A stretch of 64,000 nucleotides of DNA from Rhodospirillales bacterium (GCA_009885795.1 VFKA01000080.1:1-64000), one strand, 5' to 3'; positions 25,837 through 34,520 are shown, counted from the stretch's first letter. Notes: generated by a model from the sequence alone, not told the origin. Numbers and translations: made by a program.

Positions 25837-25844
25837 TGTATACA
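25837..25844. promoter_or_regulatory. Candidate GntR operator (TGTATACA palindrome)
   Basis: A perfect 8-bp palindrome, TGTATACA, lies in the 124-bp gap between the divergent SDR (start 25802) and the gntR gene (start 25927). FadR-subfamily GntR proteins commonly bind short palindromes of this sort. The site is 35 bp upstream of the SDR start, where a repressor would block the catabolic operon. Binding is inferred. Confidence 0.45.
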
Positions 25845-25926
25845 TGATACTCTGCCGGTGCCGCGCTGGCGTCAAGAGCGGCTGCGCGCTATTCACCCCG
25901 TATGTAACCTCAATAAGTCACTATTC

Positions 25927-26601
25927 GTGCCATCCAAGCCTCACCACAGCAGCGACCGGCCCTTGGTGACCCGCCTTATGGCCGCCATCGAAGCCGATAT
26001 CCTGGAGGGGCGGCTCAAGCCCGGAGAACGGCTTGAGGAAGTCATGCTGTCGCGCAAATACTCTGTATCGCGCACTCCCATTCGTGAGGCCCTCCGGCAG
26101 CTGGCAGCCACGCGGCTCATCGACCTTCGCCCGCGCATTGGGGCAGTTGTCGCCCGCCCGACCGCGGGCGAAGTGATCGACTTGTTTGAACTCGTCGCTG
26201 AACTCGAAGGCGTGGCGGCGGCCCTCGCGGCGGAGCGCCTGGACGCGGCGCATCTTGATGCCATTACCGAGGCCCACGCGGCCTGCCAGAGGTCCGCCCA
26301 GGGAAATGACGCCGAGGCCTATTATCGCGTCAACGGCCAGTTCCATCGCGCCATCCACGCCGCTGCGCACAACCGGGTACTCGCGGACGAGATCGAGGTC
26401 CTCGACAAACGTCTGGCACCCTACCGGCGCTTTATCACCTTCCGGCCGGGGCGTACTCGGGAGGCCCTGCGCGAGCACGACGCCATTCTGCGCGCCATTG
26501 CCGAGCGCGATCCTGCGCGGGCCCGGGCCGCCATGTCGGAGCATGTGCGCATCCTCGGCGACGACGCCATTCATCTGGTGAAGGGGTTCAGTGTCGCATG
26601 A
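25927..26601 (+). CDS. GntR-family transcriptional regulator (FadR subfamily)
   Basis: A 224-aa regulator. The N-terminal winged helix reads LVTRLMAAIEADILEGRLKP, then VSRTPIREALRQLAATRLID. The C-terminal FCD ligand domain has the metal-ligand region EVIDLFELVAELEGVAAALA and NGQFHRAIHAAAHN. It probably represses the divergent nine-gene operon and responds to its substrate. The start is a GTG at 25927, giving VPSKPHHSSDRPLVTRL. An in-frame upstream ATG at 25825 would extend over the candidate operator and is rejected. Its stop overlaps the next gene (ATGA), so the two are coexpressed. Confidence 0.88.
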   Translation: MPSKPHHSSDRPLVTRLMAAIEADILEGRLKPGERLEEVMLSRKYSVSRTPIREALRQLAATRLIDLRPRIGAVVARPTAGEVIDLFELVAELEGVAAALAAERLDAAHLDAITEAHAACQRSAQGNDAEAYYRVNGQFHRAIHAAAHNRVLADEIEVLDKRLAPYRRFITFRPGRTREALREHDAILRAIAERDPARARAAMSEHVRILGDDAIHLVKGFSVA

Positions 26602-27278
26602 CCGAGCAACCAAAACCGGTGCAGCGCATTGGCCTGTTGCTGCCGTCCTCAAACACGGTCGTTGAACCCGAAGCGCACAGACTCATCCCGCGGGATGGAT
26701 CCATAACGCTCCATTTTTCCCGCTTTCGCGTTACCGTCATCTCCGATGACACGGGCTCGACCGGCCAGTTCGAGCTTGAATCCATGTTGCAGGGCGCGCT
26801 ACTTCTTGCCGACGCCAAGGTCGACCATATTGCCTGGGCCGGAACAGCCGCCAGCTGGCTTGGGTTTGCCCGGGACGAGGCACTGGTCGAGGCCATTGAA
26901 TCGCGCTCCGGCATTCCGGCCACGACCGCCGTCCTTGCCATCAATTCGCAGCTTCGAAAGCTTGGCGCCAGGCGGATCGGCCTTGTGACGCCCTACGTGG
27001 CTGCCATCGAAGAGCGGATCATCGAAAATTACAGGCAACGGAATGTCGAGGTCACCGCATCGCGCCGTCTCGATCTTACCGTCAACACCGATTTTGCGGC
27101 GGTGCCGGAGGAACGCATCGAGGCCATGGCCCGCGACGTCGCCTCCGCGCGCCCGGATGTCATCGTGATCATGTGCACCAACTTGCGCTTTGGACGACGC
27201 GCACGCGATCTGAGCCGCATACTGAATCTGCCTGTGATCGACTCCGTTGCCGCAACGGTCAGCGCCTGTTCGACCTAG
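26598..27278 (+). CDS. Asp/Glu racemase superfamily protein, arylmalonate-decarboxylase-like
   Basis: A 226-aa protein of the Asp/Glu/hydantoin racemase, maleate isomerase and arylmalonate decarboxylase (AMDase) group. The N-terminal LLLPSSNTVVEPE and VIMCTNLRF motifs are typical. Only one catalytic cysteine is visible (C193). The other position reads AGTAASW (G82-T83-x-x-S86), the glycine-type oxyanion pocket of AMDases rather than the second cysteine of isomerases and racemases. This points to a decarboxylase-like or lyase role. It overlaps gntR by 4 bp. Its C-terminus (VAATVSACST) ends abruptly where relatives continue a helix, close to the IS21 remnant, so it may be clipped. Confidence 0.75.
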   Translation: MTEQPKPVQRIGLLLPSSNTVVEPEAHRLIPRDGSITLHFSRFRVTVISDDTGSTGQFELESMLQGALLLADAKVDHIAWAGTAASWLGFARDEALVEAIESRSGIPATTAVLAINSQLRKLGARRIGLVTPYVAAIEERIIENYRQRNVEVTASRRLDLTVNTDFAAVPEERIEAMARDVASARPDVIVIMCTNLRFGRRARDLSRILNLPVIDSVAATVSACST

Positions 27279-27357
27279 TTTCGCGGCCGCGGGCCCGGCT
27301 GGTCTATGGTTCTCGCGCGGCGTGTTCACCGGCCGCTGCATAATGCACCTTGTTCGG

Positions 27358-27608
27358 GCGCGGCAGATAGCGGGGATGATCCACCCCGTCGGCCGCGCAC
27401 TGCCGGGCGAGCTTGTCGTACTCGCACGGGAAGGTCGGCAGCTTGAGCGCCTTCAGGTGATGGGCGAGCAGAAGCCGGGGCGTCTCGGTCATGACGCCGC
27501 CCCGGCGAGTAGACCCATGTAGGTCCTGGCCGAGGTGGTCGCCACTTTGGCCTGCGGTAGGTAGGGATAGCCCGACAGGTCGAGCCGAGGCGGCCGGCGC
27601 TCGATCCG
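27358..27608 (-). mobile_element. IS21 remnant: IstA C-terminus and IstB N-terminus
   Basis: On the minus strand, 27608-27489 reads LDLSGYPYLPQAKVATTSAR then TYMGLLAGAAS, the IstA C-terminus. With an ATGA overlap, MTETPRLLLAHHLKALKLPT then EYDKLARQCAADGVDHPRYL (27492-27358) is the IstB N-terminus. Homology ends there, so the ATPase domain of IstB is gone. This overlapping istA-istB junction is characteristic of IS21. The stretches 27279-27357 and 27609-27717 hold nothing I recognise. Confidence 0.8.
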
Positions 27609-27717
27609 GCCCGTTGCTTTGATGGATGCGGGCCAGGTGGACGAAACCCATGTTCGATAAGACGCCAACGGCATCTTGGTCACCCCCGCGAAGGCGCAGG
27701 CGGACCATGGCTTGCCC

Positions 27718-28884
27718 TTACTTGCCTACCAGGCGATGCACCGTCTTGCGCGCGGCGTCGAAGCCCTCGCGCACCAGGATCTCGTAAAGCGGAATCTGAC
27801 CGAGCTGCGACCAGACGTAGTTCTTGAGTTGGTTGAACGGGCGGCCGCCCAAATCCCGGCCCTTGATGCCGAAATCCTCGGCGGCAAGCTGCTTCAAGAA
27901 CGGCGCGGTATAGAGTTGCGCCGCCCCCATGGCATAGGGCCAGTTCATGTCGGCCAGATGCGTCACCCATTGCTCGCCCGGCACCGGGGCCAGCACGATG
28001 TCGCGGCCCTTGCGCTCCAGCAGGCCGTAGTCCACCGGGTCGATTTGGGCCATCACCGCCGCCGCCTTGATGAAATGCGCGACGCGGTCGAGTCCCACCC
28101 AATTGCAGACCACCTTCTTGCCGTCCATGGAGGCGCCGAGAGCGGAGAGTTGGTGCGCCGCCGCCATGGCCATGACGATGCGGGAATCATAGCGCCGATA
28201 CATGAGCTCGGCGGTGACGTAAATACAGTGGGCGTGCCAGGTGTCGTCGTAAACGGTGCGCGGTTCCTCGAGCCACGAGCCGTCGTCCTGCCACTGGTAC
28301 AGCCAGACCTTGGGATACTCGTGGACGCACAGCGCCGCCGAGGGCAGGTCGCGATCGAGCGGCAAGCCCATCATCTGCCGGTAGTTCGCTGTGTAGGCCT
28401 CGGCCATGCGAATGTTGTAGGCGACCGTCACGGCCAACCCGCCCGGATGCGCGTTGTAGAATTCGTTGTGGCTGGAGGGCGCGGTCAGATAGGTCTGCGG
28501 CGTCATGTGCCCCCGCGGCCAGACCTCGTCGGGGTGGTCTTCACGGTTGAAGAAGCCGAGGCGGACCATCTCCTTGAACAGAGCCTTGCGGTCCGCGTCG
28601 GTCGGATACATTTCGAGAAAGGCCACCTTGGGCGCGGCGATGCATTCGGTCATTAGGCGCCGATAGCCGGGATCCTCGAGGCTCGCCGCCACCGCCAGCA
28701 ATTCGTTGTAGGCGCTGGTGACGAGGCGTGAGGCATGCGCCATATGCAATGGCGTCATCGCCACGATCTCGGCAAGCCGCCGGCGCGGGACCAGATCGAG
28801 ATCCTTCGAGAAGGCGCCGTAGGTGAACTTGCCGGGCAGCTTGCCGCTACCTTTCTTGCCGACGTGATCGTGCGCATGTGCCAT
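27718..28884 (-). CDS. Conserved hypothetical protein, possibly HD-domain-like
   Basis: A 388-aa soluble protein I cannot place firmly. Several His/Asp-rich helices (SSHNEFYNAHPGGLAVTVAY, later YDDTWHAHCIYVTAELMY and MAMAAAHQLSALG) resemble the metal-binding helices of HD-domain phosphohydrolases, but a clean HD doublet is not evident. The N-terminus MAHAHDHVGKKG is His-rich. A strong GGGAGGA ribosome-binding site precedes the ATG. It is the last gene of the minus-strand transporter operon, 31 bp after an ABC ATPase gene, so it is likely to process the imported solute. The call is tentative. Confidence 0.6.
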   Translation of the reverse strand: MAHAHDHVGKKGSGKLPGKFTYGAFSKDLDLVPRRRLAEIVAMTPLHMAHASRLVTSAYNELLAVAASLEDPGYRRLMTECIAAPKVAFLEMYPTDADRKALFKEMVRLGFFNREDHPDEVWPRGHMTPQTYLTAPSSHNEFYNAHPGGLAVTVAYNIRMAEAYTANYRQMMGLPLDRDLPSAALCVHEYPKVWLYQWQDDGSWLEEPRTVYDDTWHAHCIYVTAELMYRRYDSRIVMAMAAAHQLSALGASMDGKKVVCNWVGLDRVAHFIKAAAVMAQIDPVDYGLLERKGRDIVLAPVPGEQWVTHLADMNWPYAMGAAQLYTAPFLKQLAAEDFGIKGRDLGGRPFNQLKNYVWSQLGQIPLYEILVREGFDAARKTVHRLVGK

Positions 28885-28915
28885 GTCGATTCCTCCCGAG
28901 AATGGTGATTTTTCG

Positions 28916-30007
28916 TCAGCGATAGAACGCTCCGCCGTCGCGATCCATGAGGTGATGCGCCTGCGGTGTCAGACCGAGCCACGCCGTGCCTTCGGCGCGA
29001 ACCGGATGATCGGGCGGGACCACCGCCTTGACCATGGCGCGGCCGAGACGAACATCGAGAACGGTCTTGCCGCCGAGCCGCTCGAGCCAAAGCACCTCGC
29101 CGCGCAAGGGTGTCGCGGCCGTCTCCCGCGGCGCCACGCGAACCGCCTCCGGCCGCACGCCGAAGCCGATCCTCCTTGGCAGATGCGAAAACGCCGCCAA
29201 TGTCCTTGCTTGCGGCACGGGCAGGCGAAAACCATCGCCGACCAGCGTTAGCTCGCCCGCTTCCTCGGCGAGTTCGGCGTCGAGGAAATTCATGGGCGGC
29301 GTGCCGATGAATTCTGCAACGAAGCGGTTGGCGGGCCGATGATAGACCTCGTCCGGCGTGCCGACCTGCTGGAAGCGGCCTTGGTGCAGCACGCCCACCC
29401 GGTCCGACAGGCTCAGCGCCTCGACCTGATCGTGGGTGACATAGAGGATGGTCTGCCTGAGTTCGCGGTGCAGCTTCTTGAATTCGATCCGCAGCGCGAT
29501 GCGGATGCGGGCATCGAGGTTGGACAGCGGCTCGTCCAGCATCAAGAGGTCGCCCGGTTGCACGATGGCGCGCCCGATCGCCACGCGCTGCTGTTCGCCG
29601 CCCGAATAGGTGCGGGGATGACGGTCGAGAATGTGACCGACCTTGAGCATCGCGGCCACCTCGCGCACGCGATGCTCGACCTCCGGCCCGCCTATGCCGG
29701 ACGCGGTGAGCGGAAACGCGATGTTCTGGAAACCGGTCATGGTCGGGAACAGCGCGATGTTCTGGAACAGCAGGCTGACCTTGCGCGCCCTTGGCGGCAT
29801 CGCGGTCACGTCCCGTCCGCCCAGCACGATGGTGCCGCGATCGGGCGCGTGAACGCCGGCGATGACCTTGAGCAGCGTCGATTTCCCGGCGTTGGTCGGC
29901 CCAACGATGCAGAAGAATTCGCCGTCGGCGACCGAGAGCGACACCTGGTCGAGCGCCTGGACGCCATCGAAGCGCTTGGCCAGCGAGGCGACCGCGAGCG
30001 CGCTCAC
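28916..30007 (-). CDS. ABC transporter ATP-binding protein, canonical half
   Basis: A 363-aa MalK/GlpT-type ATPase starting with GTG at 30007 (VSALAVASLAKRF). Walker A is GPTNAGKST (36-44), the signature YSGGEQQRVAIGRA is canonical, Walker B is LLMLDEP and the H-loop YVTHDQVEA. The C-terminal TOBE region is present. The start overlaps the previous gene stop in a GTGA junction. It works with the sibling ATPase encoded directly upstream, whose signature motif is degenerate, so the two probably form a heterodimer in which only some composite sites hydrolyse ATP. Confidence 0.9.
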   Translation of the reverse strand: MSALAVASLAKRFDGVQALDQVSLSVADGEFFCIVGPTNAGKSTLLKVIAGVHAPDRGTIVLGGRDVTAMPPRARKVSLLFQNIALFPTMTGFQNIAFPLTASGIGGPEVEHRVREVAAMLKVGHILDRHPRTYSGGEQQRVAIGRAIVQPGDLLMLDEPLSNLDARIRIALRIEFKKLHRELRQTILYVTHDQVEALSLSDRVGVLHQGRFQQVGTPDEVYHRPANRFVAEFIGTPPMNFLDAELAEEAGELTLVGDGFRLPVPQARTLAAFSHLPRRIGFGVRPEAVRVAPRETAATPLRGEVLWLERLGGKTVLDVRLGRAMVKAVVPPDHPVRAEGTAWLGLTPQAHHLMDRDGGAFYR

Positions 30008-31125
30008 GCCGCCGCCTCCGCCGGGGCGAGCGGCACGGCATCGCCGCTCGCGCCGTCGATCAGATGCGCGCGCGCCGGGTCGATTGCCAGGTGGACCGTC
30101 TCGCCTTCGCCGGCGAAGCCCGGTGCCACGACGACTCGCGCCAGGCTGTCGCCGTATTCGACGTGCAAGACGTGCTCGGCGCCCAAATTCTCGACGAAGC
30201 GCACGATCGCCGGCGCCCAACCCACGCCCGGCGCCGGCGCCGCCACGATGTGGTGCGGCCGGATCGCCAGCCAGTGCCGTCCGGGATCGATCCGGCCGCG
30301 GCCGAGGACGAGCCCCCGATGGCAGGCGGTGTCGGCGACCATCCGGCCGGCGACGGTTTTAATCTCGCATGGCAGAAGATTGATCGGCGGGTCGCCGATG
30401 AACTCCGCGACGAAGCGATTGCGCGGCCGATTGTAGATCTCGTCCGGCGTGCCGTACTGCTGCAGCTCGCCGGCGTTCATGACCGCGATGCGGTCGGACA
30501 TGCTCATCGCCTCGACTTGATCGTGGGTCACATAGAGCACGGTCTGCCCGAGCTGCTTCTGGATCTGCTTGAGTTCGCTTCGCAAGCCGGCGCGCAAGGC
30601 GGCGTCGAGATTGGACATCGGCTCGTCGAGCAGTACCAACTCGGGCTCGGTCAGCAGCACGCGCCCCAGGGCGACGCGCTGCATTTCGCTCATATTGAGC
30701 CGGCCGCCGCGCCGATCCAGCGTCCCGGTCAATTCGAGACGGCTTGCCATCTCCGCGACCAGGCGATGGCGGGTGTCGCGCGGCGTACCCTTGGCTTCGA
30801 GGCCAAAGGAGAGGTTGGCGCGCACGGTGAGCTTGCTGAACACCGCATAGTCCTGGAACACCAGCCCGATGCGCCGGCGTTGCGCCGGCAGATGCTCGAT
30901 GCGTCGGCCGTCGACCGCGATTTCCCCGGAATTGGGCGGCTCGAATCCGGCGATCATGGCAAGAGTCGTCGACTTGCCGCAGCCCGACGGGCCCAGCAGC
31001 GATACGAATTCCCCTTTCATCAGGCGCAGGGACAGGCGTTTGACCGCGTGAACCCGGTCGTAGCGTTTGTCGACCTCGCGCAACTCGAGCTTCGGCGCCG
31101 TCGCGTTATCGTTTGATGGCGCCAA
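30004..31125 (-). CDS. ABC transporter ATP-binding protein, degenerate-signature half
   Basis: A 373-aa ATPase of the same MalK/Glp class. Walker A GPSGCGKST (45-53), Walker B LVLLDEP and H-loop YVTHDQVEA are intact, but the signature reads LNMSEMQR (about 143-150) instead of LSGGQ. The start is taken as TTG at 31125 because a GAGGG sits 7 bp upstream. It overlaps the permease gene by 20 bp. Paired, unequal ATPases occur in glycerol (GlpS/GlpT) and related importers. The substrate here is unknown. Confidence 0.88.
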   Translation of the reverse strand: MAPSNDNATAPKLELREVDKRYDRVHAVKRLSLRLMKGEFVSLLGPSGCGKSTTLAMIAGFEPPNSGEIAVDGRRIEHLPAQRRRIGLVFQDYAVFSKLTVRANLSFGLEAKGTPRDTRHRLVAEMASRLELTGTLDRRGGRLNMSEMQRVALGRVLLTEPELVLLDEPMSNLDAALRAGLRSELKQIQKQLGQTVLYVTHDQVEAMSMSDRIAVMNAGELQQYGTPDEIYNRPRNRFVAEFIGDPPINLLPCEIKTVAGRMVADTACHRGLVLGRGRIDPGRHWLAIRPHHIVAAPAPGVGWAPAIVRFVENLGAEHVLHVEYGDSLARVVVAPGFAGEGETVHLAIDPARAHLIDGASGDAVPLAPAEAAA

Positions 31126-31996
31126 AGGACAGCCCTCGTACCAGATGCTTTTGAATGAGATAGCCGAACAGGATGACCGGCAGGGTCGAGACCGTGCCCA
31201 TCGCCGCCTGCACGCCGTAAAGTTTGCCGGAACTGGCCGAGACGTAGTTGGCAACCTGGACCGTGACGGTGACGATCTTGCCTTGCGTCAGGGTGAGCGC
31301 GAACAGGAATTCCGACCAATTCAGGATGAAGACGAAGAGGGCCGTCGCCAGGATGCCGCCCTTCACGAGCGGCAGCGTCACGGTGAGGAATGCCTTCATC
31401 GGCCCCATGCCATAGATCATCGCCGCGCTCTCCAGGTCCTCGGGAACCTCGTCGATGAAGCTGCGGATCATCCAGATACTGAACGGCAGGGTGAACGCCG
31501 TATAGGCGATGATCAATCCCGGATATGTGTCGGAGAGCCGCACGAAGGAGAACACCACCACCATCGGCACCACCACCGCGATCGGCGGGAACATGCGGAT
31601 GGTGAGGAATTGGAACGGGTAGTTTTCGCCGCCCGTTCGATAGCGCGAGATCGAATAGGCCGCAAGCGTGCCGAACAGCACCGACAGGATCGTCGCGGCG
31701 GTCGAGATGATGGCGGAATCGGCGAACGCCTTCCAGGCACTGGCCGATACCTTGTAGTCGAGCGAGCCCGCCTCGGTGGCCGCGACCTCGCGCGCCAGTT
31801 CGGGCGCGAACACGATCCGGTAGTTCTGCAAGGTGGGTCGCTCGGTCAGCCAGACCGGCGGAAAGGTTGCCCATTCGTCGTGCGGTTTGAACGAGGTCGA
31901 CACCAGCCAATAGATCGGAAAGAAGCTGATGAGCATCGCCAACGCCACCGCGAGGCGGCGGAGCGCCGTCACCCATCGCCTTTCGTCGCCGAACAC
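31106..31996 (-). CDS. ABC transporter permease (MalG type)
   Basis: A 296-aa membrane permease with six predicted helices, the first at LAVALAMLISFFPIYWL. The ATPase-docking loop reads EDLESAAMIYGMGPMKAFLT. It forms the channel together with the preceding MalF-type permease, 6 bp upstream, and overlaps the ATPase gene that follows. The large first periplasmic loop (KPHDEWATFPPVWL) is typical of the MalG half. Confidence 0.9.
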   Translation of the reverse strand: MFGDERRWVTALRRLAVALAMLISFFPIYWLVSTSFKPHDEWATFPPVWLTERPTLQNYRIVFAPELAREVAATEAGSLDYKVSASAWKAFADSAIISTAATILSVLFGTLAAYSISRYRTGGENYPFQFLTIRMFPPIAVVVPMVVVFSFVRLSDTYPGLIIAYTAFTLPFSIWMIRSFIDEVPEDLESAAMIYGMGPMKAFLTVTLPLVKGGILATALFVFILNWSEFLFALTLTQGKIVTVTVQVANYVSASSGKLYGVQAAMGTVSTLPVILFGYLIQKHLVRGLSFGAIKR

Positions 31997-32002
31997 CGCC
32001 CG

Positions 32003-32923
32003 CTACCCGTGATGCCGCTTCAAGGGGCGCGACAGCGCCAGGCAGATCGAGACCACCACGACCAGCACCAAGAGCGCCGCGGCGGCGATGTAACCGATGC
32101 GGAAATAGACGAAGGCGCCGTTGTACATGAACATCGAGATGGTCTCGGTCGAGGCCCCCGGCCCGCCCCGCGTCAGGATGTAGACGGCATCGAAGATTTT
32201 GAAGGTCTCGATGCCGCGGATCAGCAGCGCCACGGCGATCACCGGCATGAGCAGCGGCAGCATGATGCGGAAGAAGATGCGCACCCGCGAGGCGCCGAGC
32301 ACGATTGCGGCGCGGATCTGGTTTTGCAGCAGGTTCGTGAACCCGGTCAGCATCAGCAGGAACATGAGCGGCGTCCATTGCCAGATCTCGCACAGCACGA
32401 TCGGCGCCAGCGCCCAATTCGGGTCGGAGAGCCAGGAGAATTCGAACGACCGGCCGATCGCCATGCCAATCAGGTGATTGATCGGTCCGCGGTCGTTGAA
32501 CAGCATGAAAAAGGCGTTGGCGGCATCGACCGGCACGATCATCATCGGCAGGATGAGGACGCTGACCGCGAGCTTGCGCCACGGCCATTCGTCGAGGAAG
32601 AGCAGCGCCAAACCGATGGCGATCGCGAGCTCGCAGACCACCGCGACGACCACCACCAGTAGCGTGCGCCAGAGCGCGTTGATGTAGCGTTCGTCGTACC
32701 AGAGATCGTAAAAATTCCAAAACCAGACGATCTCCGCCCGGTACCAAGGAACCCCGGCGGTGGGCTGCCAATCGGTGACGCTGAGATAGATGGCAATGAG
32801 GGTGGGGGCGAGCACCACCGCCAGCATGGTGAGTTGGGCCGGCAAGACCAAGCCGACATTGAACGGGATCAGCGGCTTCCTGATCCGCGTGGTCGGCATT
32901 GTCGCGGCGGTGTCCTGGTCCAT
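32003..32923 (-). CDS. ABC transporter permease (MalF type)
   Basis: A 306-aa membrane permease starting MDQDTAATMPTTRIRKPLIP, with a first helix at LPAQLTMLAVVLAPTLIAI and about six helices in all. The docking loop is AAIVLGASRVRIFFRIMLPL. It follows the substrate-binding protein gene by 68 bp, a gap that holds a strong hairpin. Much longer in-frame starts exist upstream but would run through the binding-protein gene and are rejected. Confidence 0.9.
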   Translation of the reverse strand: MDQDTAATMPTTRIRKPLIPFNVGLVLPAQLTMLAVVLAPTLIAIYLSVTDWQPTAGVPWYRAEIVWFWNFYDLWYDERYINALWRTLLVVVVAVVCELAIAIGLALLFLDEWPWRKLAVSVLILPMMIVPVDAANAFFMLFNDRGPINHLIGMAIGRSFEFSWLSDPNWALAPIVLCEIWQWTPLMFLLMLTGFTNLLQNQIRAAIVLGASRVRIFFRIMLPLLMPVIAVALLIRGIETFKIFDAVYILTRGGPGASTETISMFMYNGAFVYFRIGYIAAAALLVLVVVVSICLALSRPLKRHHG

Positions 32924-32947
32924 GAGAGCGTTGCCCCGGGCGTCGGC

Positions 32948-32981
32948 CGTGGGACGCGCGCGCTTTCGCGCGCCCCCCACG
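32948..32981 (-). terminator. Strong hairpin between binding-protein and permease genes
   Basis: CGTGGG (32948-32953) pairs with CCCACG (32976-32981). Inside, GCGCGCG (32956-32962) pairs with CGCGCGC (32967-32973), closing a 4-nt loop, with a 2x2 internal loop between the stems. There is no T-run, so it is probably an mRNA-stability or attenuation element. Such hairpins keep binding-protein transcripts abundant relative to the permease genes that follow. Confidence 0.65.
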
Positions 32982-32991
32982 GCGCCGCGCC

Positions 32992-34476
32992 TTACGCCAG
33001 GATGTCGCGCACCCCTTCCGGATAGATCGACTTCAGGAAGGTCCACTGCACGAGCTGGCTTCTCTTGCCCATGCGCCGGGTGAGGCGGTTCCAGGCCTCC
33101 GCGACCTCGTCCAGCGCCTCCTTCGGTTTCTTGTTGCCGATATCGACTTCCTGCAGGGCGACGCGCAGCACGTCGAAATACTCGCCCTGCCCCTTCAGGT
33201 AGAGATCGGGAATGCTGTCGCGCATGCTGGCTTCGTGAGCGGCGAGGAACTCCGGCGAGTAGGTCTTGATGATCTCCGGGTCCTTGTAGTGCGCGCCGCG
33301 GAACGGATCGAAATAGCCCCCGGGATCGCGCACGGCGATGGTCGACATCGCCGGGCTGGTCGCATAGAGCGTGAACAAATAGGCGATCTCCGGGTCCCTC
33401 GAGACGCTGGAGACCACGTAGTTCCAGCCCCAATTGAAGTAGGGCGTCTTCAGCACCTTGTCGCCGACCTGGCCGCCGGGCGTGTTGCCGAAGGCGAGCT
33501 TGCCTTTCACCTTCGATTTGTCGCTGTTGAGATATTTCTGCGTGCCGCCCCAGCCGATGTTGCAGAACTTGTCGCCCTGTCCGTAGGCTTCGAAGTTCTC
33601 GAACAACCCATTGGTGCGGGCGCCGGGATAGAGATACTGCGAGGCCGCGACCAGTTCCTCGAGCGCCTTGACCCCGGCCTCGTTATTGATCTGCGGATTG
33701 AGATCGTTGTCGAAGGGGTAGAAGCCCTTGGCATGGAAGCGCACCCACCATTCCCAGGCGATGAAATACTGCGTCCGATAGAGGGCGCCGCCGAACATGC
33801 CTTTGTCGGGCCGGTGGAAATGCGCCATCATGGCGTCGAGTTCCTGCCAGGTGTCGGGCACCTTGAGCGCGTAGCCGTTCTTATCGGAGAACGCCTTGTT
33901 CTCCTCCGCGTTCTCCAGCCAATCCTTCAAGTAGAACATGACATAGGTGTCGCCATCGGTCTGGTAGCCGTAGAGGCTGCCCTTGTAGTAGTCGCCGGTC
34001 GAATAGAGCGAGTCGTCCTCGAAGCCCTCCGGCTGGTACTTCGTGGCGAACTGATCGAGGTTCACCAGGATGCCGGATTCGACCAGGTCCGGAATGCCGA
34101 AGGTGGCCGGCAGCGAGATGTCGAAGGCGCCGGTCTTGGCGACCGCCTCGAGCAGCATCTTCTGGTTGATCTCGCCCAGCGGCACCTCGATGTACTCGAC
34201 CGTGATTCCGGTTTCCTCGGTCCACTTGTCGGCGACCGGCTTGACGTTGCCGAGCGAGCCCGAGGGCTGGAGGATCTTGAGCGTGACCGCGCGGCCCGCG
34301 GCCAGCTCCTTCGCCGCCTTGGCGGCATCGGTATGAACGGTGTCCATCGCGAGCGCGGCCTTCGCGGTCCGCGGCCGCATGACGTAGCCGGGAGCAAGCG
34401 CCAGCCCGGCGACGGCCGCCGCGCCTTGCATGAAACGCCGGCGCCCCTTGTTCGTGGTGGTTCTGCTGATCGACAT
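32992..34476 (-). CDS. ABC transporter substrate-binding protein, Tat-type leader
   Basis: A 494-aa extracellular solute-binding protein. The leader NKGRRRFMQGAAAVAGLALA has a twin-arginine-like RRRFMQ motif and a hydrophobic core, with a cleavage-like TAKAALA. The mature protein contains TLKILQPSGSLGNVKPVADK and an aromatic-rich centre (AWEWWVRFHAKGFYPFDND). It is the first gene of the minus-strand operon 34476-27718, has a GGGAGG ribosome-binding site, and binds the solute for the two permeases and paired ATPases. The ligand is probably a polyol, sugar or related small molecule, by family analogy only. Confidence 0.88.
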   Translation of the reverse strand: MSISRTTTNKGRRRFMQGAAAVAGLALAPGYVMRPRTAKAALAMDTVHTDAAKAAKELAAGRAVTLKILQPSGSLGNVKPVADKWTEETGITVEYIEVPLGEINQKMLLEAVAKTGAFDISLPATFGIPDLVESGILVNLDQFATKYQPEGFEDDSLYSTGDYYKGSLYGYQTDGDTYVMFYLKDWLENAEENKAFSDKNGYALKVPDTWQELDAMMAHFHRPDKGMFGGALYRTQYFIAWEWWVRFHAKGFYPFDNDLNPQINNEAGVKALEELVAASQYLYPGARTNGLFENFEAYGQGDKFCNIGWGGTQKYLNSDKSKVKGKLAFGNTPGGQVGDKVLKTPYFNWGWNYVVSSVSRDPEIAYLFTLYATSPAMSTIAVRDPGGYFDPFRGAHYKDPEIIKTYSPEFLAAHEASMRDSIPDLYLKGQGEYFDVLRVALQEVDIGNKKPKEALDEVAEAWNRLTRRMGKRSQLVQWTFLKSIYPEGVRDILA

Positions 34477-34520
34477 CGTGAGTTCCTCCCTTGGTTCGGT
34501 TGCAATACGACGTAGTTGGG

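Noticed and set aside
31067-32662. 531-aa open frame on the plus strand
   Set aside because: Antisense to the two permease genes; composition is His/Arg/Gln-rich with no recognisable motif.
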